Of a stretch of DNA of 18,659 nt, positions 7,645-15,094 are shown piece after piece (position 1 is the stretch's first letter; the number at the start of each line of letters is the position of its first letter). The notes beneath the pieces are model-generated. The model was not told the origin of the DNA. It was given only the letters and a program-made list of their open reading frames with translations, and made no database searches. The position numbers and the translations under genes were made by a program. Origin of the DNA: Burkholderiales bacterium (GTDB lineage: Bacteria > Pseudomonadota > Gammaproteobacteria > Burkholderiales > Burkholderiaceae_C); assembly GCA_947448105.1 (NCBI GenBank), contig CANFNE010000016.1, positions 1 to 18,659 on the forward strand, in the 5' to 3' direction.

Positions 7645-9219
7645 CTATTTCTTGCCCGCACCCGGCAAGTCCGGCTGCACCGCTTCGACAAACGGAAAGC
7701 GCGCCCGCGCCTTGACGCTGGTGGGGCCCGCCGTGCCCGAGCCCCGGATGAAACGCTGACTCTCGTCTACGAAGGGCTGGTACGCCCAGTTTGGCGTTTT
7801 GCTTGAGGTGTTGGCCACTTCGGCCAAAAACAGGCGCTCGCGCTGGCTGGCCAGAATGCGCGCGTGGACTTCGGCAGGCTCCCAGTCTTGCACCAGGCGG
7901 GCATGCAGGCGCTGCTCGGCCTGGGCGTAGGCGGCTTGACCGGCCAGGTTGGTCCGTTCGTCCGGGTCTTCGGCCAGGTTGAACAGCATGGGCGGCAAAC
8001 CATGGGTGTAGATGTATTTCCACGGCCCCTGGCGCACCATTCTGGATGCCGCGCACACGCCTTCCGAGCTGTATTCCGACACCACGCAGCGCTCTGCGCC
8101 CAGGTCGGCGCCGGTGAGCAAGGGCAGCAGACTGCTGCCGTGCAGCGGACCCACGGGCGCGGGTGGATGGCCATCGCAGGCCAGGTCCATAAAGGTGGGC
8201 AACAAGTCCACCAGCGACACGTGCGCCGCCACGCGTGCGGGCGCAAAACGCGTGGGCATGGACACGATGAGCGGCACGCGCACCGACGACTCGTAAAAAC
8301 TTTGCTTGAACCACATGCCGCGCTCGCCCAGCATTTCGCCGTGGTCGCCGCAAAACACCACCACGGTGTTCTCGTCCAGACCGGTTTCTTTGAGCACGTC
8401 CAAAATGCGTCCGATTTTTTCGTCCACATAACTCACCATGCCGTAGTAGGCATGGCGGGCGCGGCGCACCTGCGCGGGCGAGACGCTGTAGAGGTCTTGC
8501 GCGTGGGCCACGTGCAGCCATTGGCTGTGTTCGTCCTGGTCTTCAAAGGCGATGGGCGGCACGCGCGGGTCGTCAATGTCTTGCTCGCGGTACAAATCCC
8601 AGTGGCGCTGCGGTGCCACAAAAGGCGGGTGCGGGTGGGTATAGGCAACGGTCAAGAAAAACGGTTTGTCTTGCGGCGCGCGCGCCAGGTCATACAAGCA
8701 CTGCGCGCCCTTGTATTCGACCTCGTCGTCGTAGTCGATCTGCATGCTGCGCACGCAGGGGCCAGCCTCCAAAACCGGGCGCATGCTGACGCCCGTGGGG
8801 CGGTAGGCCGGGCCCTTCAACCAGTCGGGCGTCCAGGCAAAGTCGGCAGGATAGATGTCGGTGGTCAGGCGTTCTTCAAAGCCGTGCAACTGGTCGGGGC
8901 CGATGAAGTGCATCTTGCCGCACAAAATCGTGCGGTAGCCCGCGTGGCGCAGGTAGTGCGCCATGGTCGGCATGGCAGCGGGAAATTCGCTGGCGTTGTC
9001 GTAAGCGGCGATGGAATGCGGCAAGCGGCCTGAGAGCATGGAAAAGCGCGAAGGCGCGCAGATCGGAAAGTTGCAGTACGCGCTGTCAAACACCACACCG
9101 TTTTGCGCAAGTCGGCTCAGGTGCGGCGCCTGCACCAACGGGTGGCCGTGGAACGGCAGGATGGGCACGGCCAGTTGGTCGGCCATGACCAGCAAGATAT
9201 TGGGTTGGCTTGGCTTCAT
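7645..9219 (-). CDS. Choline-sulfatase-family type I sulfatase (BetC-like, substrate uncertain)
   Basis: Type I sulfatases hydrolyse sulfate esters using a formylglycine made from Cys or Ser in C/S-x-P-x-R. Here C54-A-P-S-R58 is present, with metal ligands D14 (MADQL) and D292-H293 (CGDHGEMLGERG), and K102 and H104 (GKMH). These positions coincide with the catalytic numbering I recall for Sinorhizobium meliloti choline sulfatase. The block GPDQLHGFEERLTTDIYPAD is almost word-for-word BetC, and W129 is kept. The stretch after WTPDW (about 133-155), where BetC has a WYHN motif for choline contact, is different, as is the C-terminal tail. Length is 524 aa; no signal peptide is seen, so it is likely cytosolic. 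Start ATG 9219 leaves 14 bp after the stop of the solute-binding protein gene, indicating one operon. Formylglycine maturation would need an enzyme encoded elsewhere. Confidence 0.9.
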   Translation of the reverse strand: MKPSQPNILLVMADQLAVPILPFHGHPLVQAPHLSRLAQNGVVFDSAYCNFPICAPSRFSMLSGRLPHSIAAYDNASEFPAAMPTMAHYLRHAGYRTILCGKMHFIGPDQLHGFEERLTTDIYPADFAWTPDWLKGPAYRPTGVSMRPVLEAGPCVRSMQIDYDDEVEYKGAQCLYDLARAPQDKPFFLTVAYTHPHPPFVAPQRHWDLYREQDIDDPRVPPIAFEDQDEHSQWLHVAHAQDLYSVSPAQVRRARHAYYGMVSYVDEKIGRILDVLKETGLDENTVVVFCGDHGEMLGERGMWFKQSFYESSVRVPLIVSMPTRFAPARVAAHVSLVDLLPTFMDLACDGHPPAPVGPLHGSSLLPLLTGADLGAERCVVSEYSSEGVCAASRMVRQGPWKYIYTHGLPPMLFNLAEDPDERTNLAGQAAYAQAEQRLHARLVQDWEPAEVHARILASQRERLFLAEVANTSSKTPNWAYQPFVDESQRFIRGSGTAGPTSVKARARFPFVEAVQPDLPGAGKK

Positions 9220-9233
9220 GGACAGCACCGGCC

Positions 9234-10211
9234 TTATTCGGGTTTGATGCCTGCGGACTTGACCACCGCTGCCCATTGCGCCAGGTCGTGGCGGAAGTAG
9301 GCCTCAAAGCCTTCCGGCTTGCCGGGCTTGGCCGCGCTCATGCCCGCATTGACCAGCGCGGCAGAAAATTCTTCTTGGGCCAGTACCTTGTTGACTTCAG
9401 CGGCCAGCTTTTGCACCACCTCGGAGGGCGTGCCTTTGGGGGCGAGCAAACCCAGCCACTGGTCGGCCTCGAATTTCTCCACACCGGCCTCCATCATGGT
9501 GGGCACCTGGGGCAGACTGGCCATGCGCTGCGCACTGGTCACTGCCAAGGCGCGCACCTTGCCCGCCTTGATTTGGGGCAGGGCCACGGCGGCGTTCGAA
9601 AAATGGAAGTCGATGCGACCGGCAATCTGGTCCGTCATGGCGGCAGGCGCACCGGTGTAGGGGATATGCAAGATGAACAGCTCTTTGCGCGACTTGAACA
9701 ATTCGCCCGTCATGTGCGCGGGCGAGCCTACGCCAGCGGACGCGTAGCTCAGGGCACCAGGCTGCGCCCGCGCGGCCTTGATCAGCTCTTGCACGGTCTG
9801 GATTTTGCTGGCGGCGCTGACCACCAAGACCGAGGGGGCGTAGCCCACCAGTGCCACGCGCTCCAAGTCTTTGACCGCATCGAATTGCATTTTGGCGCCC
9901 ACGGCAGTACTGACCGTCAGTGCGCTGGACGTGAGCAAGAGCGTGTAGCCGTCGGCCGGTGCCTTGGCCACGGTATCCGCGCCGATATTGCCTCCGGCTC
10001 CGAGCTTGTTTTCCACCACCACCGGCTGGCCCAAGGCCGCCTGCAGGCGAATACCCATCTGGCGGGCCGCCAGATCCACCACGCCCCCGGCGGGCCAGGG
10101 CACGACCAGGCGGATAGGTTTGGCGGGATAGGACTGCGCCTGCGCGCCCGCGCAACAAGCCACAGCGAACAGGAGGAGCGCCAGACTTTGGCGGCGGCAA
10201 AACAGCTTCAT
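9234..10211 (-). CDS. Tripartite tricarboxylate transporter (Bug/TctC) periplasmic solute-binding protein
   Basis: The 325-residue protein starts with an apparent signal peptide: basic MKLFCRR, a hydrophobic core, and a likely cleavage after AGAQAQ near residue 26. The mature part opens with the Bug-family signature YPAKPIRLVVPWPAGGVVD and contains NKLGAGGNIGAD, SYASAGVGSPAHMTGELF and the closing FEAYFRHDLAQWAAVVK. Bug proteins bind small carboxylates or related solutes in the periplasm and deliver them to TctA/TctB permeases or act as sensors. No tctA or tctB is in this window, so this is an orphan receptor, common in Burkholderiales. ATG 10211 is 31 bp after the gntR stop and has only a weak GAGAG upstream. 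The sulfatase gene follows 14 bp downstream. It probably captures the sulfate ester or its organic product, but its ligand cannot be read from the sequence. Confidence 0.94.
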   Translation of the reverse strand: MKLFCRRQSLALLLFAVACCAGAQAQSYPAKPIRLVVPWPAGGVVDLAARQMGIRLQAALGQPVVVENKLGAGGNIGADTVAKAPADGYTLLLTSSALTVSTAVGAKMQFDAVKDLERVALVGYAPSVLVVSAASKIQTVQELIKAARAQPGALSYASAGVGSPAHMTGELFKSRKELFILHIPYTGAPAAMTDQIAGRIDFHFSNAAVALPQIKAGKVRALAVTSAQRMASLPQVPTMMEAGVEKFEADQWLGLLAPKGTPSEVVQKLAAEVNKVLAQEEFSAALVNAGMSAAKPGKPEGFEAYFRHDLAQWAAVVKSAGIKPE

Positions 10212-10242
10212 GGAAAGACTCTCAAAGTTCACAGAGAAAGGT

Positions 10243-10980
10243 TCACAGGGTGAGCTGCATCGAAAACTCAATGAAGTCACCCCGGTAAGTGATCTCGCCC
10301 AGGTACAGCACGCTGCCGTCAGGCGAGAGGCAAATGCGCCGCACTTCGGCCACGGGTGAGTGGACTGGCACGTTCAGCAGGCGCGCGGTTTCCCCATCGG
10401 CCGTAGAGATGCGCAGCGTCTGGCTGGCCGAGGCGATCTGCACTTGGGGCAGGTCTATCAGCACAGGCACCACGGTTTCCTGGCGAAAGCGTTTGGGCGC
10501 CAGGCGAAACGCGCGCTGGTCGATGTAGATGGCAGCCACGCAATAGGCCGCGCCATCGCGCGAATGCACGCGGCGCATGAACTGGTAGGCCGGCGCGGCG
10601 CGGCCATCGGTGCCGTGCAGCACGGGTTGCACGCCGGCTTCTTCAATCAGGGTGAGTTCGGGCTTGTCGTTGCGGTAGGCGTCCGCCAGGCCTTTGAGCG
10701 ATGTTTCCAGCGCCAAAGAGCGCTGCGACTGCACGTGGTCGCTGACAAAAGTGCCGCGCCCGCGCTGGGGCAGCAGCAGGCCTTCACGCGACAAGATTTC
10801 AATGGCCTGGCGCACGGTGACGCGGGCGACCTTGAACTCATCGACCAGCGCCTCTAGCGAAGGAACTTTGCTGCCTGGCGCCCAGGCACCGCGCGTAATG
10901 CGCTGGCGTAACAAGTCCGCCAGCTGCGAATACAGGGGCACCGGGCTGTCGGCAAAGATGGAGCGAATGGAAGGGAGCAT
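10243..10980 (-). CDS. GntR-family transcriptional regulator, HutC/UTRA subfamily
   Basis: The N-terminal half is a canonical GntR winged helix: PLYSQLADLLRQRI, PSLEALVDEFKVARVTVRQA and LLLPQRGRGTFVSDHV. The C-terminal half (from about residue 90) fits the UTRA effector domain, including YQFMRRVHSRDG, a mid-domain basic stretch RQETVVPVL, VHSPVAEVRRIC and the end YRGDFIEFSMQLTL. HutC-type regulators usually repress adjacent catabolic genes until a pathway metabolite binds UTRA. ATG 10980 is preferred (245 aa); TTG 10992 would add four residues but sits only 3 bp from an AGGA. As first gene of the gntR-bug-sulfatase unit it likely controls its own operon and perhaps the divergent GMC/enolase promoter. 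BetI, the usual choline regulator, is TetR-type, so this control differs from a classic bet locus. Confidence 0.92.
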   Translation of the reverse strand: MLPSIRSIFADSPVPLYSQLADLLRQRITRGAWAPGSKVPSLEALVDEFKVARVTVRQAIEILSREGLLLPQRGRGTFVSDHVQSQRSLALETSLKGLADAYRNDKPELTLIEEAGVQPVLHGTDGRAAPAYQFMRRVHSRDGAAYCVAAIYIDQRAFRLAPKRFRQETVVPVLIDLPQVQIASASQTLRISTADGETARLLNVPVHSPVAEVRRICLSPDGSVLYLGEITYRGDFIEFSMQLTL

Positions 10981-11054
10981 GGCAAGGGTCAAAGTCCTAT
11001 TTATAGAACCATGTTCCAGTATACGCCTGGCATTGCCCCCACCAAGGTCACCTT
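10981..11054 (-). promoter_or_regulatory. Probable promoter and operator of the gntR-bug-sulfatase operon
   Basis: Upstream of gntR on the minus strand is a good -10, TATACT (11018-11023), 16 bp from a weak -35, TTGGTG (11040-11045). Just downstream of the -10 is a small perfect inverted repeat GAAC-CAT-GTTC (11006-11016), well placed for an autoregulatory operator. Another palindrome, AAGGT-C-ACCTT (11044-11054), overlaps the -35. None matches a GntR site that I can name, so this rests on position and symmetry. Confidence 0.4.
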
Positions 11055-11073
11055 ACGACACCCGCTATGGGCG

Positions 11074-11121
11074 ACCCAGCCCCAAGGCGACAGGTCGCCA
11101 GAGCGCCTTGCCGCGCTGGGT
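11074..11121. terminator. Nested inverted repeats downstream of the phasin gene
   Basis: The phasin stop ends at 11122, and immediately beyond it on the minus strand is a strongly self-complementary block. ACCCAGC (11074-11080) pairs with GCTGGGT (11115-11121). Inside lies the perfect hairpin GGCGAC-AG-GTCGCC (11086-11099), and AAGGCG/CGCCTT offers a competing stem. There is no U-tract, so it may terminate through structure or stabilise the phasin mRNA 3' end. Confidence 0.45.
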
Positions 11122-11604
11122 TTAGCGGGTCTTTTTTGCTTTGGTTGCGGGGGACACCGAGGCGGCCATCGAAGCACCTTTGGCCATTGCCGACTCCATG
11201 GCGCTTTCGGCCGTGGTGGCAGCGGCTTTCAGACCCTTGGCTACCGCAGCAAAGGCTTCGGGCTGGGGATGGGCTTTTTCGACGGCGTCAACCGTGCTGT
11301 GGAACTGGCCGAAACTCAGGGCGGTGGCGTCTTGCAGGTTTTTGGCAAACATGGCCATACCGGCTTCGGCCGACTCCTTCATGATTTCAAAGGCAGCCTG
11401 CGGGTCCTTGATGCCTTTGATGGATTCCACGGTCTCGGTGATGGCGCTTTGGGCTTGTGCCGCCTGCTTTTGTGCCAAGTCGGCCCAGGCCTTGAGATTG
11501 TCTTGGGCGGGCTTGATGGCGTCTTGCACAGCCGCCGGGTTGAACTGGGGCGCCGATTCCGACAGAGTTTTGGCGATGGCTTCGAAGGGAGTGTTCTTGA
11601 ACAT
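11122..11604 (-). CDS. Phasin family protein (polyhydroxyalkanoate granule-associated)
   Basis: This 160-residue protein begins MFKNTPFEAIAKTLSE, is rich in Ala, Gln and Lys, has no transmembrane segment, and is predicted by eye as long amphipathic helices. The WADLAQKQAAQAQSAITETVE segment and the Ala/Lys-rich tail ending KAKKTR are typical of the betaproteobacterial phasin_2 family. Phasins coat polyhydroxyalkanoate granules and control their size and number. The start ATG at 11604 is decided by an AAGGA (11610-11614) five bases upstream; the more distal in-frame ATG at 11640 lies inside the palindrome at the promoter and is not credible. The gene stands alone between differently organised units. 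No PHA synthase is in the window, so it is called by family only and no phaP number is assigned. Confidence 0.9.
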   Translation of the reverse strand: MFKNTPFEAIAKTLSESAPQFNPAAVQDAIKPAQDNLKAWADLAQKQAAQAQSAITETVESIKGIKDPQAAFEIMKESAEAGMAMFAKNLQDATALSFGQFHSTVDAVEKAHPQPEAFAAVAKGLKAAATTAESAMESAMAKGASMAASVSPATKAKKTR

Positions 11605-11626
11605 GGAGATCCTTAGGTTGAAAATG

Positions 11627-11645
11627 TTGCAGTGCAGCAATTATC
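11627..11645 (-). promoter_or_regulatory. Phasin promoter -10 with TTGC-N6-GCAA operator candidate
   Basis: On the minus strand GATAAT (11640-11645) matches a -10 at five of six bases. It is followed directly by TTGCTGCACTGCAA (11627-11640), an imperfect palindrome with TTGC/GCAA arms. PhaR, the repressor of phasin genes in betaproteobacteria, is known to bind TGC-rich sequences near the phaP promoter, so this fits a PhaR operator in both position and wording. No -35 is convincing. The rest of the 11646-11817 spacer shows nothing I can name. Confidence 0.45.
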
Positions 11646-11817
11646 AACCCAATCGCCATCGCGTGCCTGTTTTTGCAGACAAATAAGTCCACTGTGGTTT
11701 TTCAGCCCTCCGCCAAGCAGCACCCGGTGGGTCTTGGGCACGGTTCGACGCGTTGGGGCAAGAGCTGCGCATGCGAGCCGCTACAGGCTACAAGCCGCCC
11801 TTACAAGGGGCCGAAAT

Positions 11818-13239
11818 TCACACGGCAGGACGAACGTCGTAATTCGCGTCAATCTGACCGCGATACGAGTTGATCAGGTGCTCCAGGGAGCCACCGGTTT
11901 GAATGTCTTCCACGTAACTCTGCGCGGGCTGCATCAGCCGTATGTGCGCCAGGTTGCTGGCAAGTGCATCGGCCAGTCCGGGATTGGCGCTAATCAGGAC
12001 TTGCAAGGCTGACTGGTGCAGCTCATAGATTAAAGCCGGGGTTTCGGCCACCACCGTCGCGTTCTGGGGTAAGCAGGCGATCAAGGCGCGTCGGCCGAAA
12101 AACTCCGTCGATACAAAAAACTCCTCCTTGGTTTGATTTTCCTGGTCCAAGCCTTGGCGCTTGACGCGCCCTTCGGCAACGATAAAAAGCGAATTCCGGA
12201 GTTCACCGAGCTGCACGACCTGTGCGCCTGCCGGGAATCTGTGCGCGATCAGCAGATCCATGATCTCCAAGCACCATGGGTCCGAAAAATTGCGGAAGAG
12301 ACGCACCTGCTGGATCAGGTGGAACAGGTCAGAAGAACGATTGGAAATTTTGCTGCGGGCCATCCCCTCAACCACGCCGTGTCGTGGCAGCGCAACCGAG
12401 ATGTCCGAGCGGCGCATGGATTCGAGAATATTTTTGATGATGGCGTGATCCGCCTTCAAACCATTTGTTTTGTTAGAAATGAAGTACTGCACCTCATACA
12501 AAATGCCGTCTTGTGTCATCTTGCGTGCAAAGATGTTCGGGGGTTTTTCTTGTTTAATGCCCGCCGCGCCGAGAACGCCGGCATACAAAATACGCTCAAC
12601 GCTCTCCACCGAGATGTCGTAGTCAATGGTAATTTCCACAGACCGGCGGGTCACATTGGCAGCCGTGGACAGGTTTTGAATTGCCTGCTTCATGATGCTC
12701 ACGTTGGGGATGGTGATCACCCGGTCTGCCGTATGCAAAATGGTATTGCGCCAGGTGATTTGGTCGACAAAACCCTGCTTGTCCCCAATACGCACCACAT
12801 CTCCGACTTGAAAGCTTTTTTCCAGGTTCAAAATAATGCCGGCAAACAATGCCACGGCAAAATCCTTCAGTGCGAAACCCAACAAGGCCGCCGAACCTGC
12901 CAGTGCCGCCAACAAGGTAGAGATATTGCGCCCAAATACCAGCGACAAAATCAGGCAGCATCCAATAAAAATGACCACGCCTGAAGTGATGGTGCCGATG
13001 AGCTGCGGCACCTTGGTTTCTATGGTGCGCTCGACGTAACCATGGATGAACTCTTGTTTTATAAAGCGAGAGACCAGCAAGGTAAAAATCAGCGCTGCAG
13101 CGCCCGCCACATACTCCCAAACTGCCGTACCCGTTGTTTGGAGAACATAGGCGATAGGCTCAATAAAACCCTCGGTGAGATTACTCAGAACGATGAGCAC
13201 CACAATCGCAATGACCAAGCCTCGGTAACTTTTTTTCAT
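11818..13239 (-). CDS. MscS-family mechanosensitive channel with C-terminal cyclic-nucleotide-binding-like domain
   Basis: The 473-residue protein has hydrophobic segments at about 8-20, 42-60 and 80-103, then the MscS pore-lining helix region, STLLAALAGSAALLGFALKD (107-126) and FAGIILNLEKSFQVGDVVRIG. The MscS beta domain follows (GFVDQITWRNTILHTADRVITIPN, about 157-179). Residues 313-435 resemble a CAP/CNBD fold: FRNFSD, FPAGAQVVQLGE, NSLFIVAEGRV and the cassette FFGRRALIACLPQNATVVAE. In cAMP-binding proteins this cassette reads FGE...R-A; here the Glu is Arg (R383) and the Arg is Asn (N393), so cNMP binding may be lost or altered. MscS-CNBD fusions (bCNG channels) are known. ATG 13239 has CAGG upstream; GTG 13248 is possible. 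The sensor gene ends only 23 bp upstream, so the channel is probably translated from the same mRNA. Confidence 0.92.
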   Translation of the reverse strand: MKKSYRGLVIAIVVLIVLSNLTEGFIEPIAYVLQTTGTAVWEYVAGAAALIFTLLVSRFIKQEFIHGYVERTIETKVPQLIGTITSGVVIFIGCCLILSLVFGRNISTLLAALAGSAALLGFALKDFAVALFAGIILNLEKSFQVGDVVRIGDKQGFVDQITWRNTILHTADRVITIPNVSIMKQAIQNLSTAANVTRRSVEITIDYDISVESVERILYAGVLGAAGIKQEKPPNIFARKMTQDGILYEVQYFISNKTNGLKADHAIIKNILESMRRSDISVALPRHGVVEGMARSKISNRSSDLFHLIQQVRLFRNFSDPWCLEIMDLLIAHRFPAGAQVVQLGELRNSLFIVAEGRVKRQGLDQENQTKEEFFVSTEFFGRRALIACLPQNATVVAETPALIYELHQSALQVLISANPGLADALASNLAHIRLMQPAQSYVEDIQTGGSLEHLINSYRGQIDANYDVRPAV

Positions 13240-13262
13240 AACCAGCACCTGCGTGAATCGTG

Positions 13263-15017
13263 TTACATGGAGGCGGGCAAGCGGACGATAAATCCAGGCG
13301 CATCACTGCCCGATACGTCCAGACTTCCACCAAAGTGCTCGACGATCAAACGCGCCAACACCAGCCCTATCAAACTTTTGTTCGCACCCTCCGGTGACAA
13401 GCCCGCTGCCATCTTTTCTAAAAATTGGCGGCTCTCGTCCAGCAATTTTTCGCTTGGCGCGTTGGCGCCGGCAAAGGCGGTCCCGCGCAGACTGATCAGC
13501 AACCATTTGTCGCTGTCCTGGCTAAGCGACAACAGCACCTCACCCTGCCCCGACAACTGGGCCGCGTAAGCAACCAGGTTGAACAGGGCTTTTTCGACCA
13601 AGGCCGGCTCACCCCGGGTCGCGGGAAGGTTCGCCTCCATCTGGGTTTTGACGTGGAACTGCGGAAATCTCTGGTACAGCGCAACATCCGCTTGCAAGCG
13701 CTCCATGGACGCGGCAACCGACATCAGCGTGCTACTGGATTGGGACAAACCCTGGCGAAACACTTCGATCTGCGCGTAGTCGCCCACCAAGCGCATCAGA
13801 TTCTCGGACTCCGCCAGCGCAAATGCCAGGTTCTGGCGCGGAGCGGCAATGTCGCCCTCACCCAGGACGCGCGCAGCCGTTTTGAGCTGCCCGGTAATTG
13901 CCAGCAGGGGTTCACTGATAGAGGACATCAGTTGCGCGAAAAATCGGCGCTTGACCGCGTCAAGGTGCTTGACCTTTTCTATGGCAAGCTGGCCTAGCGC
14001 GATTTGGGTTTCCATCATTTGGCGCTGTGCGCCGAAGGAGCCCATCATGCCTGCGCGGATCGCATCGAGTTTGACGTAACCGACCACGAACAACAAAGAC
14101 AGCAGCACAAAAGCAATGGTGAATCGAATCCATGCATCCACCGTGGCGGCGGCAAATTTTGCGGTCAAATCACCGATCACCGCGACTGTCACGACCGGCT
14201 CGCCGTTGAAGCTGGGCACTTTGAGGGTATGGATGAAAACCTTTTTCTCACCCGCGTCAGTAATAATAAATTTAGTTGCGCGCGGGTCGAAATCTGCCAC
14301 GCGGATCATATTCTGGGTGGCAGAGTCGCTGTACTCGAAATAAATATCGTCGCCCTTTTTAATATCAATCTTGTCGTCACTGGGGCGTTCGGTATTTTTC
14401 CATACCTCCTCGGTTATTCCAAAGGCCCAACCCATATCGGTCCTGTCTGCGGCTTCTTCCAGGGGGTAGTGGAAACTCGTCACGAATTCGATGGTTCCCT
14501 GAAACGCTTCGTCCTTGAACACTGGCACCAAAGCGCGTATGCCCACCACACCCCCTGCGCCGGTTTCCACAACCATCAGGCGCTGCTGCTTTTTCGAAAC
14601 CTCGACCACCGCGTGGCGAACCTTGGACATGTCCATTTGTGCCAGTTCGGGTTGGTGTGCGCGATAAAACAGCGTCGCCGGGGGGATGTACAAATTAACC
14701 TGGGTCAGGTCGTGGCGCTTGCGTACAGACTCATAAAACTCGTCCAGATTTTGGGCTGTTTTTTTGCGGTCACGTCGCTCAAAGGCATTTATGAGTTCGT
14801 CGTCTAGCAGCAGCACGTCGGCGCCCAGACCCATTGCACGGTATCGGCTTTTCACCAACTCCTCAAAAATAACCTCAAACTTCTTAAAGTTCGATTCCGC
14901 TAACTCGACGATGTGGTCGGTTTTGGTTTTGTAGGCCGACACGCCCACAAAACTTGCCACCAACAAGGCGATGAGAATAAGTCCGGTAATGACCCAAGGA
15001 TTGGATTTTATTTTCAT
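13263..15017 (-). CDS. Cache-domain membrane sensor with degenerate histidine-kinase module
   Basis: The 584-residue protein has TM1 at 7-29, a periplasmic region of about 260 residues, and TM2 near 295-316. The periplasmic part (LTQVNLYIPPATLFYRAHQP at 104-123; ETGAGGVVGIRALVPVFKDE at 151-170, then GTIEFV) matches my memory of the double-Cache sensor family seen in kinases and chemoreceptors. The cytosolic part aligns with HisKA-HATPase, but the H-box is FFAQLMSSISEPLLAI (359-374), with Ser366 where the phospho-accepting His should be. The N-box (EKALFNLVAYA, 475-485) has lost its second Asn, and the DxGxG G1 box is replaced by ISLRGTAFAG. The closing GLVLARLIVEHFGGSLDV (551-568) is still kinase-like. 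It may sense ligand without phosphotransfer. ATG 15017 has no clear Shine-Dalgarno. It lies between the DUF4337-like and MscS genes. Confidence 0.85.
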   Translation of the reverse strand: MKIKSNPWVITGLILIALLVASFVGVSAYKTKTDHIVELAESNFKKFEVIFEELVKSRYRAMGLGADVLLLDDELINAFERRDRKKTAQNLDEFYESVRKRHDLTQVNLYIPPATLFYRAHQPELAQMDMSKVRHAVVEVSKKQQRLMVVETGAGGVVGIRALVPVFKDEAFQGTIEFVTSFHYPLEEAADRTDMGWAFGITEEVWKNTERPSDDKIDIKKGDDIYFEYSDSATQNMIRVADFDPRATKFIITDAGEKKVFIHTLKVPSFNGEPVVTVAVIGDLTAKFAAATVDAWIRFTIAFVLLSLLFVVGYVKLDAIRAGMMGSFGAQRQMMETQIALGQLAIEKVKHLDAVKRRFFAQLMSSISEPLLAITGQLKTAARVLGEGDIAAPRQNLAFALAESENLMRLVGDYAQIEVFRQGLSQSSSTLMSVAASMERLQADVALYQRFPQFHVKTQMEANLPATRGEPALVEKALFNLVAYAAQLSGQGEVLLSLSQDSDKWLLISLRGTAFAGANAPSEKLLDESRQFLEKMAAGLSPEGANKSLIGLVLARLIVEHFGGSLDVSGSDAPGFIVRLPASM

Positions 15018-15094
15018 GGGGAAACGTCAAGTGGTTAACAGGGAGTGGGCAAGCGCCAAGAGTGGGCCCGTAAGACGGCGCCGGCGCTAGACCG

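Noticed and set aside
7864..9033. 389-codon plus-strand frame opposite the sulfatase
   Set aside because: It is antisense to a strongly conserved sulfatase, with His/Val/Gly-rich low-complexity translation and no domain.
6131..9219. Complete choline-O-sulfate to glycine betaine pathway (betA, betB, betC)
   Set aside because: The ALDH is closer in wording to SSADH-type enzymes than BetB, the GMC protein is not a textbook BetA, the regulator is GntR and not BetI, and the sulfatase choline pocket is altered, so bet symbols were not assigned.
9210..10253. 347-codon plus-strand frame opposite the Bug receptor gene
   Set aside because: It mirrors the Bug gene almost exactly; the minus-strand product has a signal peptide and Bug motifs, this one has none.
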